This document shows positions 8,359 to 17,415 of a stretch of DNA of 64,000 bases, in pieces. Numbering within the stretch: the first letter of the stretch is position 1; each line of letters starts with the position of its first letter. A program made the position numbers and the translations under genes. This stretch comes from an uncultured Flavobacteriales bacterium (GTDB lineage: Bacteria > Bacteroidota > Bacteroidia > Flavobacteriales_G > Salibacteraceae), in NCBI GenBank assembly GCA_905181855.1, contig CAJIZE010000006.1:1-64000 (forward strand), read 5' to 3'. Below the pieces are notes generated by a model that worked only from the letters and a program-made list of their open reading frames with translations, ran no database searches and was not told the origin of the DNA.

Positions 8359-9414
8359 TTATTGCTTACTCCAAAGAGTTGCTTGCCTGAATCCATCAAT
8401 GATTTTTAATTGACCATTTCCAGAAAACTTAAAGACATAACCACTCTTAGTAAAGAAAATTGACTCTTTAAAATGATAAAAAATATAAGGTTCTTTATCT
8501 TCTCTTAAAATAACTAAGATATTATCTTTCATCTCAATCTCCAAATCTGTTTCAAATCTACTATCTTCTCTCCCTTCTGTTAATTTATAGTTACCAATAA
8601 GTTGTTGTAATTTCAAAGAATCAGTTAATGTATACGTAATGTGTTCTGGCATCTTTATTGTGTCACCAATTACCTCTTTTAATTCCTTATACATATCTAT
8701 TCCAACTAATCTGAAACTGCGAGAAACATAATAAGAATTTCCCATAGAATTCATAGTATTATGAACCATAGATTTATAATACGGATTGTGTAAATAAAAA
8801 TCTATTTGATCCTCACTTACTCTTCCGTTAAATTCATCTACAGAAAACCATGGTCTATTGTACATGTAATCAATATTTCCCCAAACTACTTTCTTAAAAT
8901 TCTTATTATACTCATCAATATCTGTTTTTCTACTATAAAAATTTTTCAATTTATAAAAAATATTTTCATATTGTTCTGGTACTTCTTCATTAAATTTACT
9001 TAATATTTCAAAGCCATCTGAATGAATATTTAGTTGGGTATAAAAAAAAATAATTTTGTCAAATGCTGATATCCCATCCTTATAATCTTGTCGGCTTAGT
9101 TTATTCCCCATTACATTAGACCATAAAGAATCCCTACGAATATATTGATTAAATATGTTATCTGTTTGTTGAATATCGTTAGATAACTCCTGTTGAATTA
9201 TTTTAAGAGCTGCAGTAAACTTCTCTTCAATTTGTTGTTTTTCGTTCCACCTATCAATATACAATGCTAAAAGAATTCCTAAAACCAGCATTACAAGTTC
9301 GCTTATAGCAAGCAGGAAAATAGTCCCTTTAGTTGGGCTTTTAGATTCTGGTTTTAAATCAGATTCTAATTTCTTTTTAAATAATTTATCTTTTATATAT
9401 TGAAAGAACAGCAT
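8359..9414 (-). CDS. DUF6090 family membrane-anchored protein
   Basis: The N-terminal layout is that of DUF6090: a short basic cytoplasmic segment, then one membrane helix (FLLAISELVMLVLGILLALY) followed by the signature IDRWNEKQQ, and a periplasmic domain of about 280 residues. Function unknown; the family is widespread and often multicopy in Bacteroidota. Its first 16 codons and start are duplicated just upstream (see the repeat). The reading begins at the proximal copy, since the distal copy is out of frame. Confidence 0.85.
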   Translation of the reverse strand: MLFFQYIKDKLFKKKLESDLKPESKSPTKGTIFLLAISELVMLVLGILLALYIDRWNEKQQIEEKFTAALKIIQQELSNDIQQTDNIFNQYIRRDSLWSNVMGNKLSRQDYKDGISAFDKIIFFYTQLNIHSDGFEILSKFNEEVPEQYENIFYKLKNFYSRKTDIDEYNKNFKKVVWGNIDYMYNRPWFSVDEFNGRVSEDQIDFYLHNPYYKSMVHNTMNSMGNSYYVSRSFRLVGIDMYKELKEVIGDTIKMPEHITYTLTDSLKLQQLIGNYKLTEGREDSRFETDLEIEMKDNILVILREDKEPYIFYHFKESIFFTKSGYVFKFSGNGQLKIIDGFRQATLWSKQ

Positions 9415-9467
9415 TTTAATTTCTTTTTAAATGATTTATCTTTTATATATTGAAAGAATAGCATTTA
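9368..9467. repeat. 50-bp tandem duplication covering the DUF6090 start
   Basis: Two head-to-tail 50-base copies (9368-9417 and 9418-9467) differ at only 3 positions. Each copy holds the start codon and first codons of the DUF6090 gene on the minus strand. Because 50 is not a multiple of three, translation from the distal ATG (9462-9464) gives a 22-residue peptide that stops inside the proximal copy, so it acts as a short upstream ORF overlapping the true start. The distal edge abuts the gdhA remnant. Confidence 0.9.
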
Positions 9468-9474
9468 AACCACT

Positions 9475-9879
9475 CCCTTGATCTAACATAGTATCTGCTA
9501 CTTATACATAATCAACATATTCTCCTTCTGTACCATATTTAATACATGAAGAATGAATATCATGCATAATCTGTTTCAATTTAGTGTCAACTTCTTCTCT
9601 AGACCAGTTAATTCTCAATGAATTCTGACTCATTTCCAAACCTGAAGTAGCTATCCCACCAGCATTAGAGGCTTTGCCAAGAGCAAATAAGATTTTTGCA
9701 TCTTGGAGTACTGCAATAGTCTCAAGAGTAGTAGGCATGTTTGCTCCTTCTGAAACTAGCATACAACCGTTAGCTACCGATGTTTTTGCTTCTGCCTCAT
9801 CCAACACATTTTGTGTTGCACAAGGTAAGGCAATATCACAATCTACTGGCCATAGTCTTCCTGCAACTTCGAATCGTCG
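9475..9879 (-). pseudogene. gdhA remnant (NADP-type glutamate dehydrogenase, C-terminal quarter)
   Basis: The frame reads RRFEVAGRLWPVDCDIALPC, then ATQNVLDEAEAK, CMLVSEGANMPTT, LFALGKASNAGGIATSGLEM and HSSCIKYGTEGEYVDYV, a clear match to the C-terminal part of hexameric NADP-dependent glutamate dehydrogenase (about 445 residues when whole). The N-terminal 300 residues are absent: a TAG precedes the piece and only about 110 bases separate it from the next gene. At the other end the usual YVKGANIAGF segment is deleted and replaced by a TAA, after which VADTMLDQG, the normal terminal helix, is still readable. A decayed gene. Confidence 0.88.
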
Positions 9880-9992
9880 CTAAAAATAAGAACTTGAAAG
9901 TAATTCACAACTGTAGACTTTTCAAAATAATTAAGTAAATGAATTATTTATTCAACCAACCTAGCAGCAATATGCTTTATTTAGAATCAATG

Positions 9993-10676
9993 TTAGAAAT
10001 CTACCTCAATGCCAATCAAAACATTAGGCATTTCGGAGTAAAATAAATTGGCTTTAAACTGATTTGACAGGCGTATTCTGCTTATTAATGCAACCTGGCC
10101 ATAGCCTAATCTAAACTGAACACCATATTGGGTTGACTCAACAAAGTTTAAACGCTTGGTAACAACCTCTATGTCTTTTCCCATTGCATTTATGTTCGTT
10201 TTATTAACTTTAGACTCTTGGCTTTGTTTTGAACCTAATAACAAACCAAAATAGCCACCAGCTTGAACGTAAAAGCCGTTTTTATCATCATATGCTTTTG
10301 GTGTAAACCTAACGTTAGGCGTAATATTTAAATAGCTTAATTGGATTGTTTCAAGGTCGACAACATCTTGGTCAATGATGTATCTTTCTCCACTATATTC
10401 GGCTTCGGTGCCCACGCCAAATTGGGCATTAAGCATTCTTAAATAACCAAAGCCAATTTTTGAGGTAGTAGATTTACCAAGAATTATTGTTCCGTTTAAA
10501 GCTGACCCTGACTCGGTTCTAAATAAAATTCCAATATGAGTATAGACTACATTTTTATCTGGGGTGGAGTCAAACAAGGAGGTGTCGTTTACAACTTCAT
10601 CAAGTAAAATATCTTGTGCTTTCATTGAGAACGAAAAAGCAATAAGAAAAGTGAACAGTAGTGTTGAAAATTTCAT
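9993..10676 (-). CDS. Outer-membrane beta-barrel protein, unknown function
   Basis: Signal peptide MKFSTLLFTFLIAFSFSMKA followed by alternating beta strands typical of an 8- to 10-stranded barrel (GKSTTSKIGFGYLRML, YVQAGGYFGLLLGSKQSQ) and a terminal strand ending in PNVLIGIEVDF with the C-terminal phenylalanine recognised by the BAM machinery. Length 227. Its start is 1 nt past the stop of the subtilase, so the pair is an operon and the barrel may be involved in the protease's localisation or be its substrate (inference). Confidence 0.82.
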   Translation of the reverse strand: MKFSTLLFTFLIAFSFSMKAQDILLDEVVNDTSLFDSTPDKNVVYTHIGILFRTESGSALNGTIILGKSTTSKIGFGYLRMLNAQFGVGTEAEYSGERYIIDQDVVDLETIQLSYLNITPNVRFTPKAYDDKNGFYVQAGGYFGLLLGSKQSQESKVNKTNINAMGKDIEVVTKRLNFVESTQYGVQFRLGYGQVALISRIRLSNQFKANLFYSEMPNVLIGIEVDF

Positions 10677-10677
10677 G

Positions 10678-12270
10678 TTAATTTAAATCTTTGGTTAGTG
10701 TATATCCGTTGTAATGAACCCTTAGTGTTGTATATTTTCCTTTAATCTCCGATTTTAAAAAGCTAGTCACAATTTTTTCGTTAACCTCAAGTACGGTGTA
10801 GCTTTTTAAGGCCCCTTCAGCGTTAGTGAAATGAAAATATAAATAATTATTAGAGTTATTGGCACCTTCTTTTAATGGCAATTTGTTAACCTTTACTACC
10901 AACTCTTTTCCATTATCAGCAATGTCAAATGTTGCAGTAACAGGTTTAGCCTCTTTAGTGAAATAAGAGGCCTGAGGCACCCCAAAACCATGTGCGTAAT
11001 CAAAATAAGGGTACAAATGAGCTGATCTTTCAATTGCCTTAAAAATTTCCATGTTGGTATATTCAGGGTTCATTTGCATTACACATGCAGCAAATCCTGC
11101 AATAAGCGGTGTAGCAAAAGAGGTTCCGTAGTTACTGCCTAACTCATCGTTATCTTTTGCTACGGCAGCATGACCATAAGCACAAACGTTTGGTTTCATT
11201 TGCATCTGTTTGTTTGGTCCGTAAGAGCTAAATTTAATATGGTAATCATTTTTTGGTGAAATACCTCCAACAGTTAAAACTGAATCTACATCAGCAGGAG
11301 TACCAATTATTTTCCAATTATCGTCACCATTATTGCCGGCGGCATTAACAACCAACATACCTTTTCTTGTAGCAAAGCGAGCAGCCTGAGCAACAATGCT
11401 GTTTTTGCCGTTCATGTCTTCTTTATTGTGGTTATGGTAAGTGTAACCTAAAGATGACGAAATAATATCAGCTCCGTTTTTATCAGCCCATTCGGCAGCA
11501 AGTAGCCAATTTTCCTCTTCTTTAAGTGCTTCGGTTAATACACGTTCAGTGCGCGCTAACAAAACTTCTATTCCTGTTGCAAGCCCAATAGGTTTATCAC
11601 CTATCATTCCACAAATGTTTGACAAACATTGGGCTCCATGACTGTTGGCTCCGTATACCGATTCTTTGTTTTTAACAAAATCGTAGGTGGCAATAACTCT
11701 ATTGTTTTTAAACAAATGATTAAATGCCGAGTGAGCGTTTACATAAGGAAACCCTGCATCAAAAATCGCCACTCGCACTCCTGAGCCATCAATTTTATTC
11801 CCTTTGAAGTAGTCGTACCCCAATCTATTTAACTGCTTTTTTCTTAACTCTTCAGGGGTAAGGTTTTCATTTAGGTTTTTGTCAACAGTAGCTTTGGCTA
11901 ATTGAGCCGAGCTGTTTAATTGTTCTACCTTAGCAACATAGTGTAAGTTTTTAAGTGATTCAACTTGCTCATAATTTGCGTAAATAAAAACACAATTAAG
12001 CCATCTGGATACACCTTTAGTATCTACTACACCGCTAGCTATTTCGGCAACATAGTTTTCATTAACCGGTAAATCAGAATAGGTATATAAAGGCAAGTGA
12101 TGTTTTATTCTTCTTTCAATTGCTTTTTCTGAAAAATAAGTGTGTGGATTAAAATTAACTTGCGGTTTGTCATTAAAATAAACCACCCATTTAAAAGATG
12201 TTGAATATGCCGATAAAGAAAAAGTGATTAAAATTACCACATATATAAATTGATAAATACTATTTTTCAT
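10678..12270 (-). CDS. S8 family serine peptidase (subtilase), exported
   Basis: Secreted subtilisin-like protease. I start at ATG giving MKNSIYQFIYVVILITFSLS, a signal peptide; an in-frame upstream start would add six residues. The catalytic triad is complete: Asp171 in IFDAGFP, His211 in SHGAQCL and Ser384 in GTSFATPLIAG, with oxyanion Asn in AAGNNGD. Residues 25-150 form a propeptide-like region. The C-terminal 100 residues form a beta domain, but I see no convincing T9SS sorting motif. Divergent from threonine aldolase with 34 nt between. Confidence 0.92.
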   Translation of the reverse strand: MKNSIYQFIYVVILITFSLSAYSTSFKWVVYFNDKPQVNFNPHTYFSEKAIERRIKHHLPLYTYSDLPVNENYVAEIASGVVDTKGVSRWLNCVFIYANYEQVESLKNLHYVAKVEQLNSSAQLAKATVDKNLNENLTPEELRKKQLNRLGYDYFKGNKIDGSGVRVAIFDAGFPYVNAHSAFNHLFKNNRVIATYDFVKNKESVYGANSHGAQCLSNICGMIGDKPIGLATGIEVLLARTERVLTEALKEEENWLLAAEWADKNGADIISSSLGYTYHNHNKEDMNGKNSIVAQAARFATRKGMLVVNAAGNNGDDNWKIIGTPADVDSVLTVGGISPKNDYHIKFSSYGPNKQMQMKPNVCAYGHAAVAKDNDELGSNYGTSFATPLIAGFAACVMQMNPEYTNMEIFKAIERSAHLYPYFDYAHGFGVPQASYFTKEAKPVTATFDIADNGKELVVKVNKLPLKEGANNSNNYLYFHFTNAEGALKSYTVLEVNEKIVTSFLKSEIKGKYTTLRVHYNGYTLTKDLN

Positions 12271-12304
12271 GGCCGATAAAAATAACATTTAAAACGATTT
12301 AACT

Positions 12305-13324
12305 ATGATTGATTTACGAAGTGATACCTTAACAAAACCATCACAAGAAATGAAACAGGTCATGATGGATGCACCACTTGGAGATGATGTTTTTGGAGAG
12401 GATGTGACAGTTAATTTGTTAGAAAAAAAAATCGCACAAATGTTCGGAAAAGAGGCGGCGCTGTTTTGTTCTTCTGGTACGATGACAAATCAAATTGCTA
12501 TAAAGGTCCATACCAAACCTGGCGATGACATTATTTGCAGTTACCTTTCTCATATCTATCAGTATGAGGGTGGAGGAATAGCTGTTAATTCTGGTTGTTC
12601 GACCAGTTTGATTCATTCAGAAAACGGAATTTTTGAAGAACAAGACGTGCTTGACCACATTTACCCAGATGATATTCACAAGCCAATATCTCGTTTGTTA
12701 TCGGTTGAGAATACATGTAATAAGGGAGGGGGTAGTATCTGGGGAATCGAACAGCTGAGGGCAGTTACGCGCACTGCTCGGCAAAATGATTTGGCAACAC
12801 ATCTTGATGGCGCTCGTTTTTTTAATGCTCATGTTGAAGAAAATTATAATTTGATAGAAGTAGGAGGACTATTTGATTCTATTTCAATTTGTCTTTCAAA
12901 AGGGTTAGGAGCACCAATTGGTTCGGTATTGCTTGGTAATGAAACGTTTATTAAAAAAGCAAAGCGGGTGAGAAAAGTGTTAGGAGGAGGTATGAGGCAA
13001 GCAGGAATAATTGCGGCGGCCGGAATTTATGCTTTGGAAAACAACATTGAACGATTAAAAATAGACAACGACAGAGCAAAAAAAGTTGCTGATTTAATAA
13101 AATCGAAACCTTATTTTTCTAAACTTTATTATCCTGAATCTAATCTACTAATATTTGAACTTAAAAAAGAGGAAAATCCCTTGCAGTTTCTTGAAAAGTT
13201 AAAAGCGAAAGGTGTTGTTGGTATATCAATGGGGGGGCAGTTGATTAGGTTTGTTTTTCATTTGGATATATCAGAAAATCAATTCGATGAGCTGCTTTCT
13301 ATTTTGGATAAGAATAATTTTTAA
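12305..13324 (+). CDS. ltaE: Low-specificity threonine aldolase (beta-eliminating lyase family)
   Basis: PLP enzyme splitting L-threonine or allo-threonine to glycine and acetaldehyde. It opens with the family signature MIDLRSDTLTKPSQEM and GDDVFGEDVTVN; AALFCSSGTMTNQIAI binds the cofactor phosphate, THLDGARFFN holds the PLP-ring aspartate and ISICLSKGLGAPIGS the Schiff-base lysine. Length 339 is standard. Cytoplasmic. The mechanosensitive channel gene follows 45 nt downstream. Confidence 0.93.
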   Translation: MIDLRSDTLTKPSQEMKQVMMDAPLGDDVFGEDVTVNLLEKKIAQMFGKEAALFCSSGTMTNQIAIKVHTKPGDDIICSYLSHIYQYEGGGIAVNSGCSTSLIHSENGIFEEQDVLDHIYPDDIHKPISRLLSVENTCNKGGGSIWGIEQLRAVTRTARQNDLATHLDGARFFNAHVEENYNLIEVGGLFDSISICLSKGLGAPIGSVLLGNETFIKKAKRVRKVLGGGMRQAGIIAAAGIYALENNIERLKIDNDRAKKVADLIKSKPYFSKLYYPESNLLIFELKKEENPLQFLEKLKAKGVVGISMGGQLIRFVFHLDISENQFDELLSILDKNNF

Positions 13325-13369
13325 GCACATAAAAAGAACTGCTTTGTACTGTAATTAAATAAAAAAAAC

Positions 13370-14185
13370 ATGGAAAATGTAGAAATGTACTCAGACAAGC
13401 TAATCGATTTTGCTTTGGTCTATGGCCCTAAGTTAATTGGAGCAATTTTAGTATGGATTATTGGAGGAATGGCTCTAAATATACTCAAAACTGCATTTGA
13501 CAAAATGTTAGAAAAGCGTAAAACTGATTCATCATTAAAACCATTTTTATCCGGAATGGTAGGTGGCATTTTAAAGGTTTTATTAATTATTACGGTTTTA
13601 GGAATGTTTGGTGTTGAAATGACTTCATTCATTGCAATATTAGGAGCTGCTGGTTTAGCAGTGGGTATGGCCTTATCAGGTACACTTCAGAATTTTGCAG
13701 GAGGTGTAATGATATTGATGTTTAAGCCATTTAAAGTTGGAGATGTTATTGATGCTCAAGGCTACATAGGTGGAGTAAGTGAAATACAAATTTTTAACAC
13801 CATACTTAAAACACCGGATAATAAAACGATAATTATTCCAAATGCTGGGTTATCGAATTGCGCTATGACGAATTTTTCAACAGAAGGAAGAAGAAGAGTA
13901 GATTGGACTATTGGCATAGGCTATGGTGATGACTTAGAGCAAGCAAAAGCAGTAATTAGAAAAATGGCGGATGCAGATAGTCGAATATTGAAAGATCCTA
14001 AAGTGTTTATTGCTGTATCTGAATTAGGTGATAGCTCTGTAAAATTTGCTGTTAGGGCATGGGTAGAAGCTGCTGATTATTGGGGCGTATTCTTTGATAT
14101 GAATGAAAATGTTTACAAAACATTCGGAAAAGAAGGATTAAATATTCCTTATCCTCAAATGGATGTACATGTTCATAATACCTAG
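13370..14185 (+). CDS. Small-conductance mechanosensitive channel (MscS family)
   Basis: Inner-membrane osmotic release valve. Three N-terminal membrane helices are visible; TM3 is the Gly/Ala-rich pore helix AILGAAGLAVGMALSGTLQN followed by the conserved FAGGVMILMFKPFKVGD, then the beta domain and the alpha/beta C-terminal vestibule ending PYPQMDVHVHNT. At 271 residues it is the minimal single-core MscS (E. coli is 286). Followed by a terminator shared with the convergent aldolase gene. Confidence 0.94.
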   Translation: MENVEMYSDKLIDFALVYGPKLIGAILVWIIGGMALNILKTAFDKMLEKRKTDSSLKPFLSGMVGGILKVLLIITVLGMFGVEMTSFIAILGAAGLAVGMALSGTLQNFAGGVMILMFKPFKVGDVIDAQGYIGGVSEIQIFNTILKTPDNKTIIIPNAGLSNCAMTNFSTEGRRRVDWTIGIGYGDDLEQAKAVIRKMADADSRILKDPKVFIAVSELGDSSVKFAVRAWVEAADYWGVFFDMNENVYKTFGKEGLNIPYPQMDVHVHNT

Positions 14186-14211
14186 AGATTTAACCCTTTA
14201 TTAAGGAACAC

Positions 14212-14249
14212 AAAAAAGCCCGTTAAATTGAAAATTTAGCGAGCTTTTT
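14212..14249. terminator. Bidirectional intrinsic terminator
   Basis: An A-rich/T-rich hairpin (AAAAAGCCCGTTAAATT, loop GAAA, ATTTAGCGAGCTTTTT) with one mismatch and one G-T pair lies midway between two convergent stops, flanked by A and T runs so it can serve both the mscS and the aldolase transcripts. Confidence 0.8.
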
Positions 14250-14270
14250 GTATTTATAAATCTGTGGTTG

Positions 14271-14924
14271 TTAGTTTCCTTTTTTATAGTCAGCTAAAAA
14301 TTTAGCAAGCCCAATATCAGTTAAAGGGTGGTTCAACAAAGCCATTATAGAACTTAATGGACCTGTCATTACATCAGCTCCAATTTCAGCACATTGAATA
14401 ATATGCATAGGGTGACGAACAGAGGCAGCAAGTATTTCTGTATCGTAAAGGTAATTGTCATAAATAGTTCTTATTTGAGCAATCAACTCCATTCCATCAG
14501 TTGAGATGTCATCTAGTCTACCAACAAATGGCGAAACATAGGTAGCTCCGGCTTTAGCAGCCAATAACGCTTGGCCTGCAGAAAAAACTAAAGTACAGTT
14601 GGTTCTAATGTCTTTCTGTGAGAAATAACGTAATGCTTTTACCCCATCTTTAGTCATTGGAACTTTAACCACAATGTTTGGGTGCAATTCAGCTAATGCT
14701 TCTCCTTCACGCACCATGCCTTCAAAATCGGTTGATATAACTTCGGCGCTTACATCACCTTCAACAATATTGCAGATATCTACATAATGTTTTAGAATGT
14801 TATCGTGTCCTGTGATTCCTTCTTTGGCCATTAAAGATGGGTTAGTAGTAACTCCATCTAAAACACCAAGTTCATTTGCTTCCTTAATGTCATTAAGGTT
14901 AGCTGTATCAATAAAAAATTTCAT
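14271..14924 (-). CDS. Fructose-6-phosphate aldolase / transaldolase (FSA/TalC type)
   Basis: Class I aldolase of the small transaldolase subfamily, 217 residues, the exact family size when started at [16 protein letters not shown]; the longer upstream start adds 11 lysine-rich residues with no homology. The motif [15 protein letters not shown] is preserved as [15 protein letters not shown], the Schiff-base lysine lies in [14 protein letters not shown], and [13 protein letters not shown] closes the phosphate site. Many Bacteroidota members act as transaldolases producing sedoheptulose 7-phosphate, the input of the heptose pathway a few kilobases away (inference). Confidence 0.92.
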   Translation of the reverse strand: MKFFIDTANLNDIKEANELGVLDGVTTNPSLMAKEGITGHDNILKHYVDICNIVEGDVSAEVISTDFEGMVREGEALAELHPNIVVKVPMTKDGVKALRYFSQKDIRTNCTLVFSAGQALLAAKAGATYVSPFVGRLDDISTDGMELIAQIRTIYDNYLYDTEILAASVRHPMHIIQCAEIGADVMTGPLSSIMALLNHPLTDIGLAKFLADYKKGN

Positions 14925-14990
14925 GAGTTTAAGTTTTTTGCAAAGGTAATTTTGCAAAGAAGAATGTGGCTATTTAGTTATCAATTTTGA

Positions 14991-15626
14991 TTAACAAATA
15001 ACTAAATCAAGTTTATTTTGGGTAAGCTTGGTGACTTCCAAAATTTCTGCATTAAAACTGATGTTGTTTTTAATAATTACATCAACCTGATTTTTAAACG
15101 GTTTTAAATACTTGTTGTAGCAAGGTACAACATGATTGTGCCATTGATATAGTACTTCATGCTTTGGATATCCCCGTTCAGCTGAATCTCTTTTAATTCG
15201 TCTATTTAATTTATGATTTTCATCAACGTCGATGTAAATAGAAAAGTCAATTAAATCTCTAATTTCTTCAAAATGAAAGATGAACAAGCCCTCCATTATA
15301 ATTACCGGAGTAGGGTCAATGTGAATTACGTTTTCGGTTAATGCGGCGTTGTTAAAACCATACTCTTTCAATTCAACTGATTGTTTTAATGAAAGCGATT
15401 TTATATCGTTGTAAAAATGGGTTTTATCAATGGCGGAAGGTAAATCAAAGTTTACAATACCATTTCCATCTTTATGCTGCTCTTCGATTGGTTTGTAATA
15501 GTTGTCTTGCGATACTAAAGAGATTTGATGAGGGAGAAGATTTTTTCTAAGTTCTTTAACAAACGTGGTCTTTCCAGAACCGCTTCCTCCAGATATTCCA
15601 ATAATGTAGGGCTTAAAATCTTCCAA
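14991..15626 (-). CDS. Uridine kinase-like P-loop nucleoside/sugar kinase
   Basis: Kinase of the uridine kinase/phosphoribulokinase family. Walker A is GISGGSGSGKTTFVKEL, followed by LVSQDNYYKP, the uridine-kinase substrate segment, FDLPSAID and the Walker B-like VIIMEGLFIFH, and the lid RRIKRDSAERGY. Length 211 matches Udk. The start is TTG: an in-frame TAG lies just two codons upstream and there is no ATG in this frame before the P-loop. Salvage of uridine/cytidine is the default role. The SRP RNA gene lies immediately upstream on the same strand. Confidence 0.85.
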   Translation of the reverse strand: MEDFKPYIIGISGGSGSGKTTFVKELRKNLLPHQISLVSQDNYYKPIEEQHKDGNGIVNFDLPSAIDKTHFYNDIKSLSLKQSVELKEYGFNNAALTENVIHIDPTPVIIMEGLFIFHFEEIRDLIDFSIYIDVDENHKLNRRIKRDSAERGYPKHEVLYQWHNHVVPCYNKYLKPFKNQVDVIIKNNISFNAEILEVTKLTQNKLDLVIC

Positions 15627-15661
15627 AGTCTAAACTTATAATACCTGCAATTTAAATAAAT

Positions 15662-15764
15662 AAAGGGTAAGCTACTTGCATCGCACCGCTACAACCAATC
15701 ACCCTTGCTGTCTTCCGACCCTGGGGGAGTTCATCAGGAGCTGGTCGTACAAGACTTACCCTTT
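15662..15764 (-). ncRNA. ffs: Signal recognition particle RNA (small bacterial type)
   Basis: On the minus strand the core GGTCGGAAGACAGCAAGGGT has the domain IV hallmarks, a GGAA-type tetraloop and the internal loop ACAGCA that binds Ffh. The ends AAAGGGTAAG and CTTACCCTTT pair over 10 bp to close a 4.5S-like hairpin of about 100 nt, and the intermediate arms also pair. The RNA binds Ffh and FtsY for co-translational membrane targeting. Placement just upstream of the uridine kinase-like gene. Ends are estimated from the stem, within a few bases. Confidence 0.92.
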
Positions 15765-15848
15765 AAGCGGGCAAAAGAAGTCAAAATTTATTGAACTGTA
15801 AAACTTAATTGCTCTTTTTTAATGCTAAATATTTAGATGCTAATCAAC

Positions 15849-15856
15849 TATATTTG
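15849..15856 (+). promoter_or_regulatory. -7 box TATATTTG for the DUF4199 gene
   Basis: Exact match to TAnnTTTG, ending 18 nt before ATG 15875, which supports that start over the upstream in-frame TTG. No clear -33 partner. Confidence 0.55.
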
Positions 15857-15874
15857 TACCTTAAAATTTCAACC

Positions 15875-16393
15875 ATGGAAGAAAAAAGTATTTTAAAACC
15901 ATCGATGAACTATGGAGCAATGCTCGGAGTGGTGTTGGTGGCGTTTTCGTTGCTCGTATATTTAGTTGATATGCAAGCCAATAAGTTTGTTGGCTTTTTA
16001 AACTATGCTCTTTTAATAGGAGGTGTGTTTTATGCACAGAATAATTTCAAAACTACTACTTTAGGAGGATATATTAGTTATGGTAAAGCTTTCGGTTTAG
16101 GGGTTTTAACAGTAGCTTTTGCTTCTTTAATCAGTACAGTATATTTTTATGTTTTTGTAACCTTTGTTGATTCAGGAGTAATTGATATTGCCCTTGAACA
16201 AGCCTATATTGATATGGCAGAAAGAGGAATGTCTGATGAAGAAGTAGAGCAAGCAATGGAGTATACTTCAATGTTTATGACTCCTGGTATGATGTCAGTA
16301 ATGGCATTTTTTGCTTCTGGAATTTTTGGGTTAATCATTTCTTCAATTACATCAATATTTGTAAAAAGAGAAGATCCAACACAAATAGTTTAA
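15875..16393 (+). CDS. DUF4199 domain-containing membrane protein
   Basis: Four hydrophobic segments in 172 residues (AMLGVVLVAFSLLVYLV, FLNYALLIGGVFYA, FGLGVLTVAFASLISTVYFY, MSVMAFFASGIFGLIISSI) plus the conserved YISYGKAFGLG of DUF4199. Start is ATG 15875 (MEEKSILKPSMNYG); the -7 box lies inside the longer alternative. Function is unknown; DUF4199 genes commonly precede a dolichol-phosphate-mannose-synthase-like glycosyltransferase, as here with 3 nt spacing, so a shared role in lipid-linked glycan chemistry is likely (inference). Confidence 0.88.
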   Translation: MEEKSILKPSMNYGAMLGVVLVAFSLLVYLVDMQANKFVGFLNYALLIGGVFYAQNNFKTTTLGGYISYGKAFGLGVLTVAFASLISTVYFYVFVTFVDSGVIDIALEQAYIDMAERGMSDEEVEQAMEYTSMFMTPGMMSVMAFFASGIFGLIISSITSIFVKREDPTQIV

Positions 16394-16396
16394 CGA

Positions 16397-17353
16397 ATGA
16401 TTGATGTTTCGGTAGTTGTACCACTTTTTAACGAAGAAGAATCTTTACCAGAGCTTTGTAAATGGATTGCTAAAGTGATGGATGAGAACAACCTTAGCTA
16501 TGAGGTTCTACTTATTGATGATGGAAGTAAAGATAAATCATGGCAAATTGTTGCCGAGTTAGCCAAGGAAAACTCAAACATTAAAGGGATTTCTTTTAGA
16601 AGAAATTACGGAAAATCGGCTGCTTTAAATAGAGGGTTTGATGCGGTAAATGGAGAGGTGGTTATCACCATGGACGCTGATTTACAAGATAGTCCGGATG
16701 AAATTCCTGATTTAAGAAAACTCATCATTGAAGATGGTTTTGATATGATTTCGGGTTGGAAGAAAAAACGTTACGATCCAATTACTAAAACCATTCCTAC
16801 TAAGTTATTCAATTGGGCTACACGAAAAATGAGTGGCATTGAATTGAACGATTTCAACTGTGGACTCAAAGCTTATCGTTACGATGTAGTTAAGTCGGTC
16901 GAGGTTTATGGTGAAATGCATCGCTATATACCAGTTTTGGCGAAAAGAGCTGGTTTTGTTAAAATTGGCGAAAAAGTGGTTCAACATAGAAGTCGAAAAT
17001 ATGGAACTACCAAATTTGGAATGGAGCGTTTTGTAAATGGTTTTCTTGATTTGCTTTCAATAACGTTTGTAACCAGATTTGGTAAAAAGCCAATGCATCT
17101 TTTTGGTTTATTAGGCTCATTAATGTTTTTTATTGGCTTCTTGATTACATTATACATTGGCGGAGAAAAACTATACTATTTAACGCAACATGTTAAAGCA
17201 AAGCTAGTTACTGAGCAGCCTGTTTTTTATATTGCTTTGATTAGTATGGTGATAGGTACGCAAATGTTTCTAGCCGGATTTATTGGTGAAATGATAGCAC
17301 GTAATTCACCTGAAAGAAACAATTATCATATTTCCGATAAGGTTAATCTTTAA
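16397..17353 (+). CDS. Family 2 glycosyltransferase (ArnC/DPM1-like, membrane-anchored)
   Basis: Transfers a sugar from a nucleotide donor to a polyprenyl phosphate at the inner membrane. The GT2 start VVVPLFNEEESLPEL, LLIDDGSKDKSWQI and the metal-binding MDADLQDSPDEIP are followed by two C-terminal membrane helices (LFGLLGSLMFFIGFLITLYI and FYIALISMVIGTQMFLAGFI) as in ArnC/GtrB-type enzymes. Length 318 is standard. Coupled to DUF4199 by a 3 nt gap. Confidence 0.93.
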   Translation: MIDVSVVVPLFNEEESLPELCKWIAKVMDENNLSYEVLLIDDGSKDKSWQIVAELAKENSNIKGISFRRNYGKSAALNRGFDAVNGEVVITMDADLQDSPDEIPDLRKLIIEDGFDMISGWKKKRYDPITKTIPTKLFNWATRKMSGIELNDFNCGLKAYRYDVVKSVEVYGEMHRYIPVLAKRAGFVKIGEKVVQHRSRKYGTTKFGMERFVNGFLDLLSITFVTRFGKKPMHLFGLLGSLMFFIGFLITLYIGGEKLYYLTQHVKAKLVTEQPVFYIALISMVIGTQMFLAGFIGEMIARNSPERNNYHISDKVNL

Positions 17354-17415
17354 CAGTTTAAAAATATTGTTTGTTAAAGCATGCCATTCGTGGTTGAATA
17401 TTTGTCCAGTTCAAC

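Noticed and set aside
9674-9883. Plus-strand ORF of 69 codons
   Set aside because: Antisense shadow of the gdhA remnant, whose protein match is clear on the other strand.
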